Origin: Ketobacter alkanivorans
GTDB lineage: Bacteria > Pseudomonadota > Gammaproteobacteria > Pseudomonadales > Ketobacteraceae
Direction: 5' to 3'
Length of the DNA stretch: 64,000 nt
Assembly: GCF_002863865.1 (NCBI RefSeq)
Contig: NZ_CP022684.1
Coordinates: 2,819,501-2,883,500 of the forward strand
In this document: positions 7,381 through 17,400 of the stretch, piece after piece
Layout of the letters: each line of letters begins with the position of its first letter
How positions within the stretch are numbered: the stretch's first letter is position 1
Notes under the pieces: model-generated
The model's input: only the letters and a program-made list of their open reading frames with translations
Database searches by the model: none
What the model was told of the DNA's origin: nothing
Made by a program: the position numbers and the translations under genes

Positions 7381-9573
7381 TTAGAAATCAATCGATAATG
7401 AACCGATGAAGGCGCGGGGTTCACCGAGTGTTAAATAACCAGCCCCTGGATAGCCGCCAACCGAAGCCCAATAATGTCGGTTAGTGATGTTGGTGGCGCG
7501 CAGACGAAACACAGCGTTGCTGCCTTGCCAAGCCTCGGTGATGTAACGCACGCCCACATCCCAGCGCCACCATGATGGTGCCCGTTGTTGATTGTCTGCA
7601 TCGGCGTATTGTTCGCTGGTGTACATCAGGTGACTGTTCAACGATAAGCCGTTCACGTTGGCCAGGCTCCAATCCAAATTCAGGTTGGCCAGTTGTTGCG
7701 GCGCGCCGATACTGTGCTTGTCGTCGAGGTCGGTATCCAGCAGGCTGATGCCTCCTAGTAATTTAATATTGGCAGTTGGCTTGCCAAACATCGACCATTC
7801 AATGCCGCGATGGCTTTGTTCCTCGGTTGTGGTAAAGCGGTTAGCCTCATCGAAACCCAGCACCGGTTTGTCCATATTGAACAAGCTGATGCTGCCACCG
7901 AGATTGTCGGTAGAATACTTAAGCCCGGTTTCGATCTGTTTAACCCGAACCGGCGCTAGCGATTCACCTGCATTGCTGACAGGGCCGTTGCTGTTGCTGT
8001 CTGGAGCGTTGCCGCCTTTAGTCAGGCCCTCAACATAGTTTGCGTAAATAGATAGTTGAGGTGTTACGCGATACAGCGCAGCCAGTGTCGGCGTAGTTTG
8101 ATCGCCGTCATAATGTGATATCAGATCGCCGCTGTCGTAGTCGTATGTTTTGTCGTGTATGGATTGCCATCTTGCTCCCAGAGTCAACAGCAGTTGATGT
8201 TCCAGCAGGGCGATTTCGTCGGCCACCGCATAGCTTTTGGTGTGGGTGTACGAGGTGACAAGAGGGTTGTCCAGATTTCCACCTGCAAAACTCAGGCTGC
8301 CAGGCATCCCTATGGGGCTTGCATTGTATATATTGCCATTGAAGGGATCGTAAATTGCGTAGGCGTTGTGGGCATGATTGCTGAACGTGGCGGTGGCAAC
8401 GGTGAGTCGATGCTCGACTGCGCCAACAACAAACCGATAGCGTGCGCCCAGCTCTCCCGTCGCGACGGAGTCCTCGTGGATAACATCAAAACGGTTTGCG
8501 CTGTAGTCTCCCAGGTCGTTGGTGACGGTGAGAAAAGCAGCGAAACGGGCGTCTTCTTCACCTTCCCGCATGCCTCCGGCCAGCCAGCCGGTTAAGTTGG
8601 CGTTGAAGTCGTATTCTGCCCGCAAGGTGCCAAACAGATCCTGCTCGCTGGAATAGCTCCAGTCTGGAGCGATGCTGTTTTTGGCATCCGGTGCACTGGG
8701 TATGTCCAGGCCGCTGCCAATGGTGATGCTGGGCTGGGTCGCCTCCATTTGATGATTCTGGTAACCCAGATCGGCAGAAAGGCGCAGCTTTTCACCTGAG
8801 TAGTCGAGACCGACGGTGGCTAATCCGAGCTGCCGCGAATCTCCATCCATGGCGGCGTCACCGTTGCGGCTGATGGCGTTGAGTCTTATGCCAAAGTGAC
8901 CGTCAGTTGAGCGACGTGCAATGTCGGTGGCAACTGACACTTGATTGTCGGACTGAATTCCCATGACGACACGGTTAAGGGGCTGCAGCGGCGCACGTTT
9001 GGGCATGACATTGATGGCACCACCCAGGCTGCTGTCGCTGGGCGGTGCACCGTTCAGAAACCCGTTTGGCCCACGCAGGATTTCCACCCTTTCGATCAGG
9101 TCTGCAGCCAGGTATTGCCGTGGCAGCATGCCGTACAGACCGTTGTAGGTCATATCGTCGGAAAAAATAGGCAAGCCGCGCACAACATAGAGCTGCTGGA
9201 AGTTGCCGAAGCCTCGCGCCACCCGCACGCTGGAATCGTATTGCAGAACATTGCCCACATCGTTGGCCTGCTGATCAGCGATGTAATCCTGTGTGTAGCT
9301 GGTGACGGAAAAGGGCGTAACGCTTGCAGGCTGGTTGCCGAGTATACCAACACGACTGCCCTGGGCGGTCTGACCGCCGGGCTGGGGCAGGCTCAAGCCC
9401 GCTGCAGAAGCATCAGCGCTGGGGGTGATGTCAATGGTCAGCAGGGTTTGCAGGTCAAGATCCAGCAAATCAACTGGAGCCCTGCTTTCTTCTGCAAACA
9501 CACTGGCCGCCGACCATACGAATATGGAGAGCAACATCACCGAATACAGACAGTTGGGAAAAATCCGTGTCAC
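7381..9573 (-). CDS. TonB-dependent siderophore-type outer-membrane receptor
   Basis: An outer-membrane gated channel for ferric siderophores or similar ligands, powered by TonB-ExbBD. From the chosen start the protein has 730 residues. The signal peptide ends SAASVFA before EES. Next come a short DLDLQTLLTIDIT segment and a plug domain with VTPFSVTSYTQDYI, YVVRGLPI, VEILRGPNGFLNG and GGAINVMPKRA, then a 22-strand barrel ending FIGSLSIDF with a terminal Phe. I chose GTG 9573 because ACAGGA is spaced six bases before it and the signal peptide is then ideal; ATG 9600 is also in frame but has no ribosome site. The ligand cannot be named. It is divergent from the T6SS operon and unrelated to its neighbours in function. 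Confidence 0.88.
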   Translation of the reverse strand: MTRIFPNCLYSVMLLSIFVWSAASVFAEESRAPVDLLDLDLQTLLTIDITPSADASAAGLSLPQPGGQTAQGSRVGILGNQPASVTPFSVTSYTQDYIADQQANDVGNVLQYDSSVRVARGFGNFQQLYVVRGLPIFSDDMTYNGLYGMLPRQYLAADLIERVEILRGPNGFLNGAPPSDSSLGGAINVMPKRAPLQPLNRVVMGIQSDNQVSVATDIARRSTDGHFGIRLNAISRNGDAAMDGDSRQLGLATVGLDYSGEKLRLSADLGYQNHQMEATQPSITIGSGLDIPSAPDAKNSIAPDWSYSSEQDLFGTLRAEYDFNANLTGWLAGGMREGEEDARFAAFLTVTNDLGDYSANRFDVIHEDSVATGELGARYRFVVGAVEHRLTVATATFSNHAHNAYAIYDPFNGNIYNASPIGMPGSLSFAGGNLDNPLVTSYTHTKSYAVADEIALLEHQLLLTLGARWQSIHDKTYDYDSGDLISHYDGDQTTPTLAALYRVTPQLSIYANYVEGLTKGGNAPDSNSNGPVSNAGESLAPVRVKQIETGLKYSTDNLGGSISLFNMDKPVLGFDEANRFTTTEEQSHRGIEWSMFGKPTANIKLLGGISLLDTDLDDKHSIGAPQQLANLNLDWSLANVNGLSLNSHLMYTSEQYADADNQQRAPSWWRWDVGVRYITEAWQGSNAVFRLRATNITNRHYWASVGGYPGAGYLTLGEPRAFIGSLSIDF

Positions 9574-9913
9574 ACATATTCCTGTAAGCGTTGCTGACAT
9601 CAGTATAGAGGAGAAATTAACGCAGTAGCACCGGAGACAAACCTGGCCTGGTGAAAGTTTGATCAAGTATAAATTTGCTACACTGTCTCTGGCGCAGCGT
9701 AAAGATCGAAAAGCCCGATACCGAGCTCCAAACGGCAAGGCCGTAGCCAAATGGAAGCAATTCCGCTATGTTGGCAGCTGCGCAGTTAATGCATTGAATA
9801 GTTTTAACAATTCGAGCTTGCGATATACTAAATGGCAGGGCGCTCCGGCGAGGGCGAGCTTCCACAACTTCCGATTTGATCGACAAATTGATGTCACCAT
9901 CCACAGAATTACT
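9574..9913. other. Divergent promoter region between the receptor gene and the T6SS operon
   Basis: These 340 bases hold no convincing gene. A frame in line with tagH is open from 9659, but its predicted peptide is Lys/Arg-rich and unrelated to the family. On the plus strand a possible extended -10 promoter (TTTGCTACACT, near 9675-9685) lies about 225 bases before tagH. TATACT near 9826 is a second weak -10 candidate. No Fur box and no -24/-12 promoter with correct spacing was found. Confidence 0.4.
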
Positions 9914-11584
9914 ATGACGACACTCAGATTGACCGTGACCAGCGCACCGCCGGACAGCACGTTAAGCGGTAAAACCATCGATATCAGCGTAGCTGGCACC
10001 ACCTTTGGGCGCGGCCCAGGCAATCAGTGTGTATTGCCCGATGGCGAACGCATTGTGTCGTCCAAGCACGCCAGCATTACCCACGAGCTGGGTCAATACG
10101 TGGTGACCGACCTCAGCACCAATGGCACCTTTCTCAATGACAGCCCAACCGCGATCGGGCCGAACAATTCAGCCCCATTAAAAGAAGGGGACTGCATTGC
10201 CATGGGTAAGTACTTATTTACCGTAAGCCTCGCAGCCAGCGTAGCCGATAAGCCTGCATCAGCGCCCACTGCGGGTAGCTTTCTGGATGATCTGGGGGTG
10301 CCACCGGCAGCCTCAACACCGGCGCAAGCCCCAGCCTCAGGCGGAGCCGACGACCTGGATCAATGGCTCGAGCCCGCATCCAAGCCTGCCCAGCCCCAGC
10401 CCTTGTGGGGAGCCTCCAATGTGGTGCAGGCCAGCCCCGATTTTGAAGAAGAGAACGATCCCCTGGCAGCGATTGATCAGGCGCGCCGCTCCGAGTCGCC
10501 CATGGGGGGCTCATTTCTGGATTCGGTGCCGGAGGAGGAAGATCCTGATTGGTGGAAAGGCTCCCAAAAGGATAATGTTGATCCAATGAGTCAGGCATTC
10601 GAGGCACCCAAGCCTGTGCCGACGCCAGATTTTGCTGCCGAGCCGACACCGGTTCCTCAGATTCCCACGCCAGAAAGTCAGACCCCACCGATCCCAGAGC
10701 AAGCGGCCGTTATTCCCGAGGTAGACGATGCGGATGATCTGGACGCGCTGCTGGGCCTCGACAGTGCCCCAGCCCCGGCATCAACCCCTGTGCCTGACCA
10801 AACTGAGCCCAGCCTGCTACCTGTCACGCCGCAAAGTGACATGTCATCACCGTTTGCAGCGGAGTTCACCGAGCCTCCTGCCATGGCAGAGCCTGTGCCC
10901 CAGCCGCAGCCCAAAGTCGAACCTGCTGCCAAGGCTTCGCGAGCGCAGCCTGCCCAGCCCGAGCCGACACCCTCACCTGCGGCCAGCGCCGATGCTGCCG
11001 ATACCGCCCAGGTGTTGGCGCAATTACTGGAGCTGGGAAACCTGGATCAAGGCCAACTCGATGCCCTGACACCCGAAGTCGTTGCTGTGCTGAACGCCAC
11101 CATCGGCCATCTGCTGGAGTTGTTGCGTGCTCGCAGTAGTATAAAAAATGAACTGCGATTGGATCGCACCATGATTCAGCCCGTGGAAAACAACCCCCTT
11201 AAATTCGCCCTGACCGACAAGGATGCCAAGCGATATCTGTTTGGGGAGCACTCCGGTGCCTACATGTCCGGTAGCAAGGCGGTAGCAGAGGCGTTCAACG
11301 ACATCGCAGGCCACCAAATGGCGTTGTTGGCGGGTATGCGCAGTGCGTATGAGAAGATGTTGGCTAAGTTTTCACCAGAAGCATTGGAGACCCGCTTTGG
11401 CGATGCTGCTACTAAAGGACTACTCAGTAGCAAAAAAGCCCGACTGTGGGATGCCTATGTGGAATACTTTGATAAACTTCAGCAAGATCCCGAGACAAGC
11501 TTTAATCGTCTTTTTGGCGAGGAGTTTGCAAGTGCGTATGAAACGCAAGTGGATGACATCAAATCCAGTAAGCCGGATCGTTGA
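9914..11584 (+). CDS. tagH: T6SS-associated FHA-domain protein TagH
   Basis: A 556-residue cytoplasmic protein. An N-terminal forkhead-associated domain (residues 10-100) binds phospho-threonine; its signature residues are present as GRGPGN (32-37), SSKHASI (49-55) and STNGTFLN (68-75). A long Pro/Ala/Gln-rich linker (about 115-365) follows, then the conserved TagH C-terminal domain (LRLDRTMIQPVENNPLKF, then FNDIAGHQMALLAGM). In threonine-phosphorylation pathways, the FHA protein reads the kinase signal and switches T6SS assembly on. ATG 9914 is chosen because the FHA fold begins at once; the ribosome site is weak. It is the first gene of the T6SS operon, 54 bases before tssJ. Confidence 0.9.
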   Translation: MTTLRLTVTSAPPDSTLSGKTIDISVAGTTFGRGPGNQCVLPDGERIVSSKHASITHELGQYVVTDLSTNGTFLNDSPTAIGPNNSAPLKEGDCIAMGKYLFTVSLAASVADKPASAPTAGSFLDDLGVPPAASTPAQAPASGGADDLDQWLEPASKPAQPQPLWGASNVVQASPDFEEENDPLAAIDQARRSESPMGGSFLDSVPEEEDPDWWKGSQKDNVDPMSQAFEAPKPVPTPDFAAEPTPVPQIPTPESQTPPIPEQAAVIPEVDDADDLDALLGLDSAPAPASTPVPDQTEPSLLPVTPQSDMSSPFAAEFTEPPAMAEPVPQPQPKVEPAAKASRAQPAQPEPTPSPAASADAADTAQVLAQLLELGNLDQGQLDALTPEVVAVLNATIGHLLELLRARSSIKNELRLDRTMIQPVENNPLKFALTDKDAKRYLFGEHSGAYMSGSKAVAEAFNDIAGHQMALLAGMRSAYEKMLAKFSPEALETRFGDAATKGLLSSKKARLWDAYVEYFDKLQQDPETSFNRLFGEEFASAYETQVDDIKSSKPDR

Positions 11585-11638
11585 TGTCGTAACCCCACTT
11601 GGCAACCATTCACTATAACTAATATTAAGATTCAGAAT

Positions 11639-12124
11639 ATGATGATGCCGCTTCGTCACCTGTTACAGATCACCATCTCTGCGCTGTTGATTTTCAGCCT
11701 GACCGCCTGCGGAACCACCCGCAAAGCCCTCAATCTGGAAACCTCCGCCGAGTTCAAATTCGTTGCCAGCATGGATGTGAACCCCACTACGGCCACAGGC
11801 AAGGCCGCACCCATCGTGGTGCAGGTCATCACCTTGCGGGATGCCCGCCAGTTCAAGCAGGAAGACTTCCTCAACCTGTTTGAAGATCCCCAGAGCCGAC
11901 TGGGCAACGATTTAATTGAGATCACCCGACTGAAAGAGTTTGCACCGGGAGAGAGCCGGGTGGAAACCTTCAACCTGACGCCGGACGTAAAATTCATCGG
12001 CATACTGGGTGAATACATCCAATATGAAGATGCCGAGGCCAAAGCGATAATACCCATTGAGCCTCACACAACCAACAAAGCACGCATCAGCATAGAAAAA
12101 CTAAAAGTGCGTATCGAAGACTGA
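11639..12124 (+). CDS. tssJ: T6SS outer-membrane lipoprotein TssJ
   Basis: A 161-residue lipoprotein that anchors the TssLM trans-envelope complex to the outer membrane by binding the periplasmic end of TssM. Its lipobox is FSLTAC, with the acylated Cys at residue 24. The mature part is the expected beta-sandwich, with VVQVITLRDARQFKQEDF near residue 60 and a terminal strand. Three consecutive ATG codons begin the gene; the first is used here. It is followed by tssK after 37 bases. Confidence 0.92.
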   Translation: MMMPLRHLLQITISALLIFSLTACGTTRKALNLETSAEFKFVASMDVNPTTATGKAAPIVVQVITLRDARQFKQEDFLNLFEDPQSRLGNDLIEITRLKEFAPGESRVETFNLTPDVKFIGILGEYIQYEDAEAKAIIPIEPHTTNKARISIEKLKVRIED

Positions 12125-12161
12125 CAGCCCTCCGCACATTGTTTTGCACCAGGAGCCCGCA

Positions 12162-13496
12162 ATGACAATCAGTAATAAAGTGGTCTGGTCCGAGGGGTTG
12201 TTTCTGCGCCCCCAGCATTTCCAGCAGCAAGACCGCTATTTTGAACGCTACATTGACGGTCGTTGCGAAGCCATCGGTGGCTACCTGTGGGGGCTGCTGG
12301 ATATCACCCTCGATAGCGAACTGCTTAAACTGGGTAAAATCGGCATCAGCTACGCGCGCGGTGTGTTTCCCGACGGCAGCCCATTCAGTTTTCCCGATGG
12401 AGATGAGCTGCCACCGGTATTAAGTGTGCCGGAGAACACCAATAACGAGATGGTGTATCTGTGTTTGCCATTGCGTCGTGCCGGTGCCATGGAAATCACC
12501 CAGGAAGACGGCCAAAATACACTGGCCCGTCACAACAGCGTAGAAATCGAAGTCCGCAATAATGTAGGCGAGCAAGGCGAGCCCACTGATATCGCAGTAG
12601 GTCAGCTCAATGCCATACTGAAACTGGGGTCTGAAGATTTGAGCGGTTATGCCAAAATCGGCATCGCGCGTATTCAAGAATACATCGCCGATAAAGCCGT
12701 GCAGTTGGATAACGCTTACATCCCGCCCATGGTGGATTGCTTAAAGTCCCAGGTTATCGCCAGCCATCTCACAGAGATTCATGGATTGATTCACCATCGC
12801 GCTGAGGCATTGAGTGGTCGTTTGGCCGACAGCGGTCGGGCTGGATCGGCAGAAATTGCCGACTACCTGTTACTGCAGGCATTGAATCGAATAGAACCAC
12901 TGATTGCCCATATCAGCACGATCAATCAGCTGCATCCCCTGGCGTGCTACACCGAATTGCTGCAAATGGCGGGCGAGCTTGCAACCTTTACCACCCGCAC
13001 CAAACGACCACCTGAGTTTCCCCGTTATCAGCACGAAGATCTGCAGACTATTTTTGATGCCGTGTTGATAAGTTTGCGACAGTGCCTGAGCACCGTGCTG
13101 GAACAAACTGCGGTTTCACTGGAACTCACCGAGCGCAAATACGGCATTCACGTAGCGCCCATAAGCGACCATTCCATTATCGGCAAAGCCAGTATCGTAT
13201 TGGCAGTGAAGGCCGATGTTCCCGGCAATCAGTTGCGCACCGGTTTCCCTGCTCAGGTGAAGATTGCGCCGGTAGAACGCATTCGTGAATTCATCAGTGC
13301 GCAACTGCCGGGAATCGGTTTACAGGCGCTGCCGGTAGCGCCGCGTCAGATTCCCTACCATGCCGGGTTTACCTATTTTGAACTGGATCGATCCAGCGAG
13401 CTGTGGGCAATGATGCAAACCTCAGGTGGGTTTGCCATTCATCTGGGGGGGAACTTCCCGGGTTTGTCCATGGAGCTTTGGACAATTCGTGATTGA
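12162..13496 (+). CDS. tssK: T6SS baseplate protein TssK
   Basis: A 444-residue TssK, the trimeric adaptor joining the baseplate wedge (TssEFG) to the membrane complex (TssLM). The family signature VVWSEGLFLRPQHFQQQDRY occurs at residues 6-25, and the C-terminal block ends FPGLSMELWTIRD. Length is normal for the family. I start at ATG 12162, which has a perfect AGGAG eight bases upstream, rather than at an upstream in-frame start at 12144. It is followed by tssL after 45 bases. Confidence 0.95.
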   Translation: MTISNKVVWSEGLFLRPQHFQQQDRYFERYIDGRCEAIGGYLWGLLDITLDSELLKLGKIGISYARGVFPDGSPFSFPDGDELPPVLSVPENTNNEMVYLCLPLRRAGAMEITQEDGQNTLARHNSVEIEVRNNVGEQGEPTDIAVGQLNAILKLGSEDLSGYAKIGIARIQEYIADKAVQLDNAYIPPMVDCLKSQVIASHLTEIHGLIHHRAEALSGRLADSGRAGSAEIADYLLLQALNRIEPLIAHISTINQLHPLACYTELLQMAGELATFTTRTKRPPEFPRYQHEDLQTIFDAVLISLRQCLSTVLEQTAVSLELTERKYGIHVAPISDHSIIGKASIVLAVKADVPGNQLRTGFPAQVKIAPVERIREFISAQLPGIGLQALPVAPRQIPYHAGFTYFELDRSSELWAMMQTSGGFAIHLGGNFPGLSMELWTIRD

Positions 13497-13541
13497 AGCG
13501 TGGAACACTAACACAGACGGAATTCAGATTGGGTATCAGTC

Positions 13542-14438
13542 ATGAGCAGCGACGACGATAAAACCGTATTTACACCGGGTCAGCGACAACCGTCGCAGGC
13601 GGACATGGACAGCACCGTTTTTATTCCCAAGCCCGGAGCCCAGCGTGCTGCGCCCGCTCCCTCATCGCCAGCGGCCGCAGCCCCCGCGTCATCGGCTCCG
13701 GCAATGCTGGCTACAGAGCTGTTGCAGGTAGAACGAGGCCTGAACCCGGTGATCAGTGCTGCTACCACCCTGCTGGCGGTGGCCAACAAATTGCGAAACA
13801 CAGCCCAGCATGCCGATGTGGCTGGCTTGCATCGCAATTTGGTTGAAGAAATCAAACTGTTTGATAGTAAGTTAAAAAGCCAGAACACCCGTCCGGAAAT
13901 TGCATTGGCTTCACGCTATCAGATCTGTGCTGCGCTGGATGAAGCCGTCATGAACACACCCTGGGGCGCCCAGGCCGGATGGGCACAGCGTTCCCTGTTG
14001 AGTCTGTTCCACAAAGAAACCTCCGGCGGCGAAAAGTTCTTTGCCATACTCGCCAAAATGATGGAAGCACCCAGCACCAATCTGGACATCATAGAACTGG
14101 ATTATCTTCTGCTGAGCCTGGGCTTTGAAGGTAAATTCAGAATAGATCCCCGAGGTCGCGATCAATTGGAAACCCTGCGGGACAATTTATACAACACCAT
14201 TGAAAAACTGCGTGGTGAGTTTCAGCCGGATCTGTCGATCAACGCCAATACAACCGTAAGAGCCAAGCACGGGTTGATGGAGTTTTTACCGCTGTGGGTG
14301 GTCTCGGCAGTGGTATTGGCGCTCATCCTGGTGGTTTACAGCGGGTTCAGTATTTGGATGTCTCAGGCCACCGAATCAACAGCTGCCCAGCTGAACACGC
14401 TGAGTGCTGAAATTTTAAAAACGGATAAGAAACAGTAG
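13542..14438 (+). CDS. tssL: T6SS inner-membrane protein TssL (DotU/IcmH family)
   Basis: A 298-residue DotU-type protein with a cytoplasmic domain (residues 55-235; ALASRYQICAALDEAVMNTPWG is the family core) and one C-terminal membrane span (LPLWVVSAVVLALILVV, about 249-270). There is no OmpA-like peptidoglycan-binding extension. Residues 1-60 are a disordered, Pro/Ala-rich tail with two similar motifs, DKTVFTP (Thr8) and DSTVFIP (Thr25). In Agrobacterium, TssL is phosphorylated on an N-terminal Thr and then bound by the FHA protein, so these motifs are good candidates for the same switch. TssL forms the membrane complex with TssM and TssJ. Confidence 0.95.
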   Translation: MSSDDDKTVFTPGQRQPSQADMDSTVFIPKPGAQRAAPAPSSPAAAAPASSAPAMLATELLQVERGLNPVISAATTLLAVANKLRNTAQHADVAGLHRNLVEEIKLFDSKLKSQNTRPEIALASRYQICAALDEAVMNTPWGAQAGWAQRSLLSLFHKETSGGEKFFAILAKMMEAPSTNLDIIELDYLLLSLGFEGKFRIDPRGRDQLETLRDNLYNTIEKLRGEFQPDLSINANTTVRAKHGLMEFLPLWVVSAVVLALILVVYSGFSIWMSQATESTAAQLNTLSAEILKTDKKQ

Positions 14439-14465
14439 TCCAAGTTCATGCCAACGGAATAGTTC

Positions 14466-17400
14466 ATGAAACGCGTCATAGAGATATTAAAAAATAAAAT
14501 TTTTCTGGGGTTGCTGGGCGTCATCGCGCTGTCACTGGTGATTTGGTTTGGTGCCGATTTCGTAAAATTTGGCGAAGACAATTCAACGCTTTCTGATCCC
14601 GCTCGGTTATTGTTGATGCTCGGGGTGTTGTTGATCTGGCTGTTGGCCCAGCTGTTAAGCATGTGGCTATCCCATAGCAAAAACAACAGTATGCTTAAGG
14701 AAATGGAAGTCGAAGAAGTTGATCAGGATGCCGTCCGCGCCGGGGAAGAAGTCGCAGCGCTGAATAAGCGCTTCACTGACGGCATGGCGATTTTAAAGCG
14801 CGCCAAATTTGATACCAGCAAAGGCAAAGTTGCGCTGTATCAACTGCCCTGGTACATCATCATCGGGCCACCCGGTTCTGGCAAAACCACAGCTTTGGTT
14901 AATTCTGGCCTGGAATTTCCTTTGGCTGAGAGCCATGGAAAAAATGCGCTGGGTGGAGTGGGTGGTACCCGCAATTGTGATTGGTGGTTCACCAATGAAG
15001 CGGTGATGATAGACACCGCTGGGCGCTTTACCACCCAGGATAGCCACAAAACCGTAGACAGCTCCGCGTGGCAAGGTTTTCTTGCATTGCTGAAAAAGCA
15101 TCGGCCACGCCGCCCTATCAATGGTGCTCTCATTGCAATCAGCGCCCAGGATCTTTTAACACAGCAACCGGCGCAGCGGGCTCATAACGCGAAACTGATT
15201 CGTGAGCGCATTGATGAGCTGCAGAAAAGTTTTGGCGTTAAGTTTCCCATCTATGTGATGCTGACCAAATGTGACCTGGTGGCAGGCTTTACCGAGTTCT
15301 TTGCCAATCTTACTCAGCCTGAAAGGCAGCAGATTTGGGGCACCACCTTTAATATCGAGTCCGACCAGCAGTTGAACAGCATGCCCCATGAAATGGATTT
15401 GCTGATAGGTCGATTGAATGATCGTGTTTTGTGGCGTGTCCACAATGAACGAGACCCTGCTAAGCGCGCCTTAATACAAGCCTTTCCTCAGCAAATGGAG
15501 AACCTGAAGCCGTTGCTGGTGGAATTCATGAGCGAAGCGTTCGCGTCGAATCGTTACAGCGAACAGCCGCTGTTGCGCGGTGTGTATTTCTGCAGCGGCA
15601 CTCAAGAAGGTACGCCCATTGATCGTATGATGTCTGCGGTGTCCTCCAATTTTGGCTTAAGCCGCGATGCGCTGCGTAATCAGGGAGGCAGTGGTAAAAG
15701 CTTTTTCATCAACCGCTTGTTCAAGGATGTAGTGTTCCCTGAAGAGGAGCTGGTTGGCAGTAATAAAAAGCTGGAATCCAATTTACTGTGGTTGCGCCGT
15801 GGTTACTTTGGCGCGCTTGGTGTGTTGTTTGTGGGGCTGGTTGTAATGTGGGCGTTTACCGTAAATCGTAATAACGCTTTTATGGCAGAGGTAAACAACT
15901 ACATAGCTCAGTATCAGTCACAACAAAGCCAGCTGGGGCAGTTTGATCAGGATCCGGTTAATACGTTGCCGGTTTTGGCGCCGCTGTATCAGGCGTCACG
16001 GGTATACAACCAAGAAGAGCACCCATGGCTCAGCGGTGTGGGTTTGTATGACGCTTCTGTAGATAAAGCGGCAGATGCTCTGTATCTGAATGCGTTACGC
16101 AAAGATTTCCTGCCCCGCTTCCAGTATTACATGGAGCAAAAGTTACAGTCCATGAGTGCTACGGATGAAAACCTGATAGATACCTTCCGTACGTATCTCA
16201 TGCTGGTGGATCGTGAGCACTTTGATCCCAAAGTAATAAGCGGATGGGCAGAGGATCAATGGCAACAGCGTCTGCCGGGCGAAGCGGGTAAACAGAACGA
16301 CCTGAATCAACATTTGGCTGTTCTGCTAGCGAAGGGCTTTGGCAATGTGCAATTGAATGAATTTATCGTGACCGGCTCGCGTCAAAAGCTGAAGCAGATT
16401 CCAGCAGGTCAGCGTCTCTACAGTCAAATGAAGTCCAGCGATCTGGGGCAACAACAACTGGATATATACTCTCAGATCGGTGGCAAATCGGCAGAGATAT
16501 TTGGCTATGGCGATGCGGCGAGTGCATTGCAGATGTCAGCGCTGTACAGCCGACCAGGTTTTAAATCCCTGGACTTCAGTGTTAAGTCTCCGTTGCTGCA
16601 ACAGTTAGATCGGGATCGATGGATTTTCGGCAGTTCAGACGTGGATGATTTCACCGAGGCGGATAAAGAGAAATTAGCCACCGAGCTGAAAACATTATAC
16701 CTCAACGATTACAGTAGCCAGTGGCAGAGTATGTTGAACCAGCTGCATGTGGCCAAGTTCAGTGACATGACCAGTGCAACAGCGATTGTGAAACAAATGG
16801 CTGATCCAGTCTATTCGCCTATTGTTGCAGTGTTGCGTGTCGCCAAAGAAAACACAGCACTGACTCCGGGCTGGCCCAAGCCTGCGTTATTGCCAGGTAC
16901 ATCGGCGACGGCAGCTGGCGCGGCAGAGGCCATCATCGGCAAAGTGGTGAAGCCGACTTTGGTCGATGTTGCTTTTAGAGACATCAACCAACTAACCACG
17001 CAGAATGAGCAACAGCCCGCTGCCATAAACGATGTGCTCAATGGTATTAAAGAGCTGCACGGTTACTTGAACAACATGGCGGTGTCACCCAATCCGAACC
17101 AGGCAGCCTTTGCAGCGGCCAAGGCCCGATACTCCACCAACAGTGCGGATGCAATTCGCAAGTTGCGTATTCTTGCCAGCAATACACCTGCGCCGGTAAG
17201 TGTGTGGTTGAATGAGCTGGCAGACCACAGTTGGGGCGTGATTCTGCAAGGCACCAAAGCACACTTGGATACAGCCTGGAATCAGCAAGTCTATTCAGTT
17301 TACGCGCGCACTCTTGGGGATCGTTATCCGCTGCGTAAAGTGCGTAACGAAGCCACGGTGGATGACTTTAATCAATTCCTCTCTGCCGCCGGGGTTGAAG

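Noticed and set aside
9574..9700. Fur box for the TonB receptor
   Set aside because: No stretch approaches the GATAAT-type 19-base repeat, so iron regulation is not supported by the sequence seen.
9659..9913. In-frame upstream extension of tagH
   Set aside because: The peptide is basic and irregular, and the FHA domain begins immediately after ATG 9914. The stretch is better read as promoter DNA.
9601..9913. Possible sigma54 promoter before tagH (TGGTGA...TTTGAT)
   Set aside because: The distance between the two boxes is one base short of the strict ten-base spacing, and no GTGAC palindrome lies upstream.
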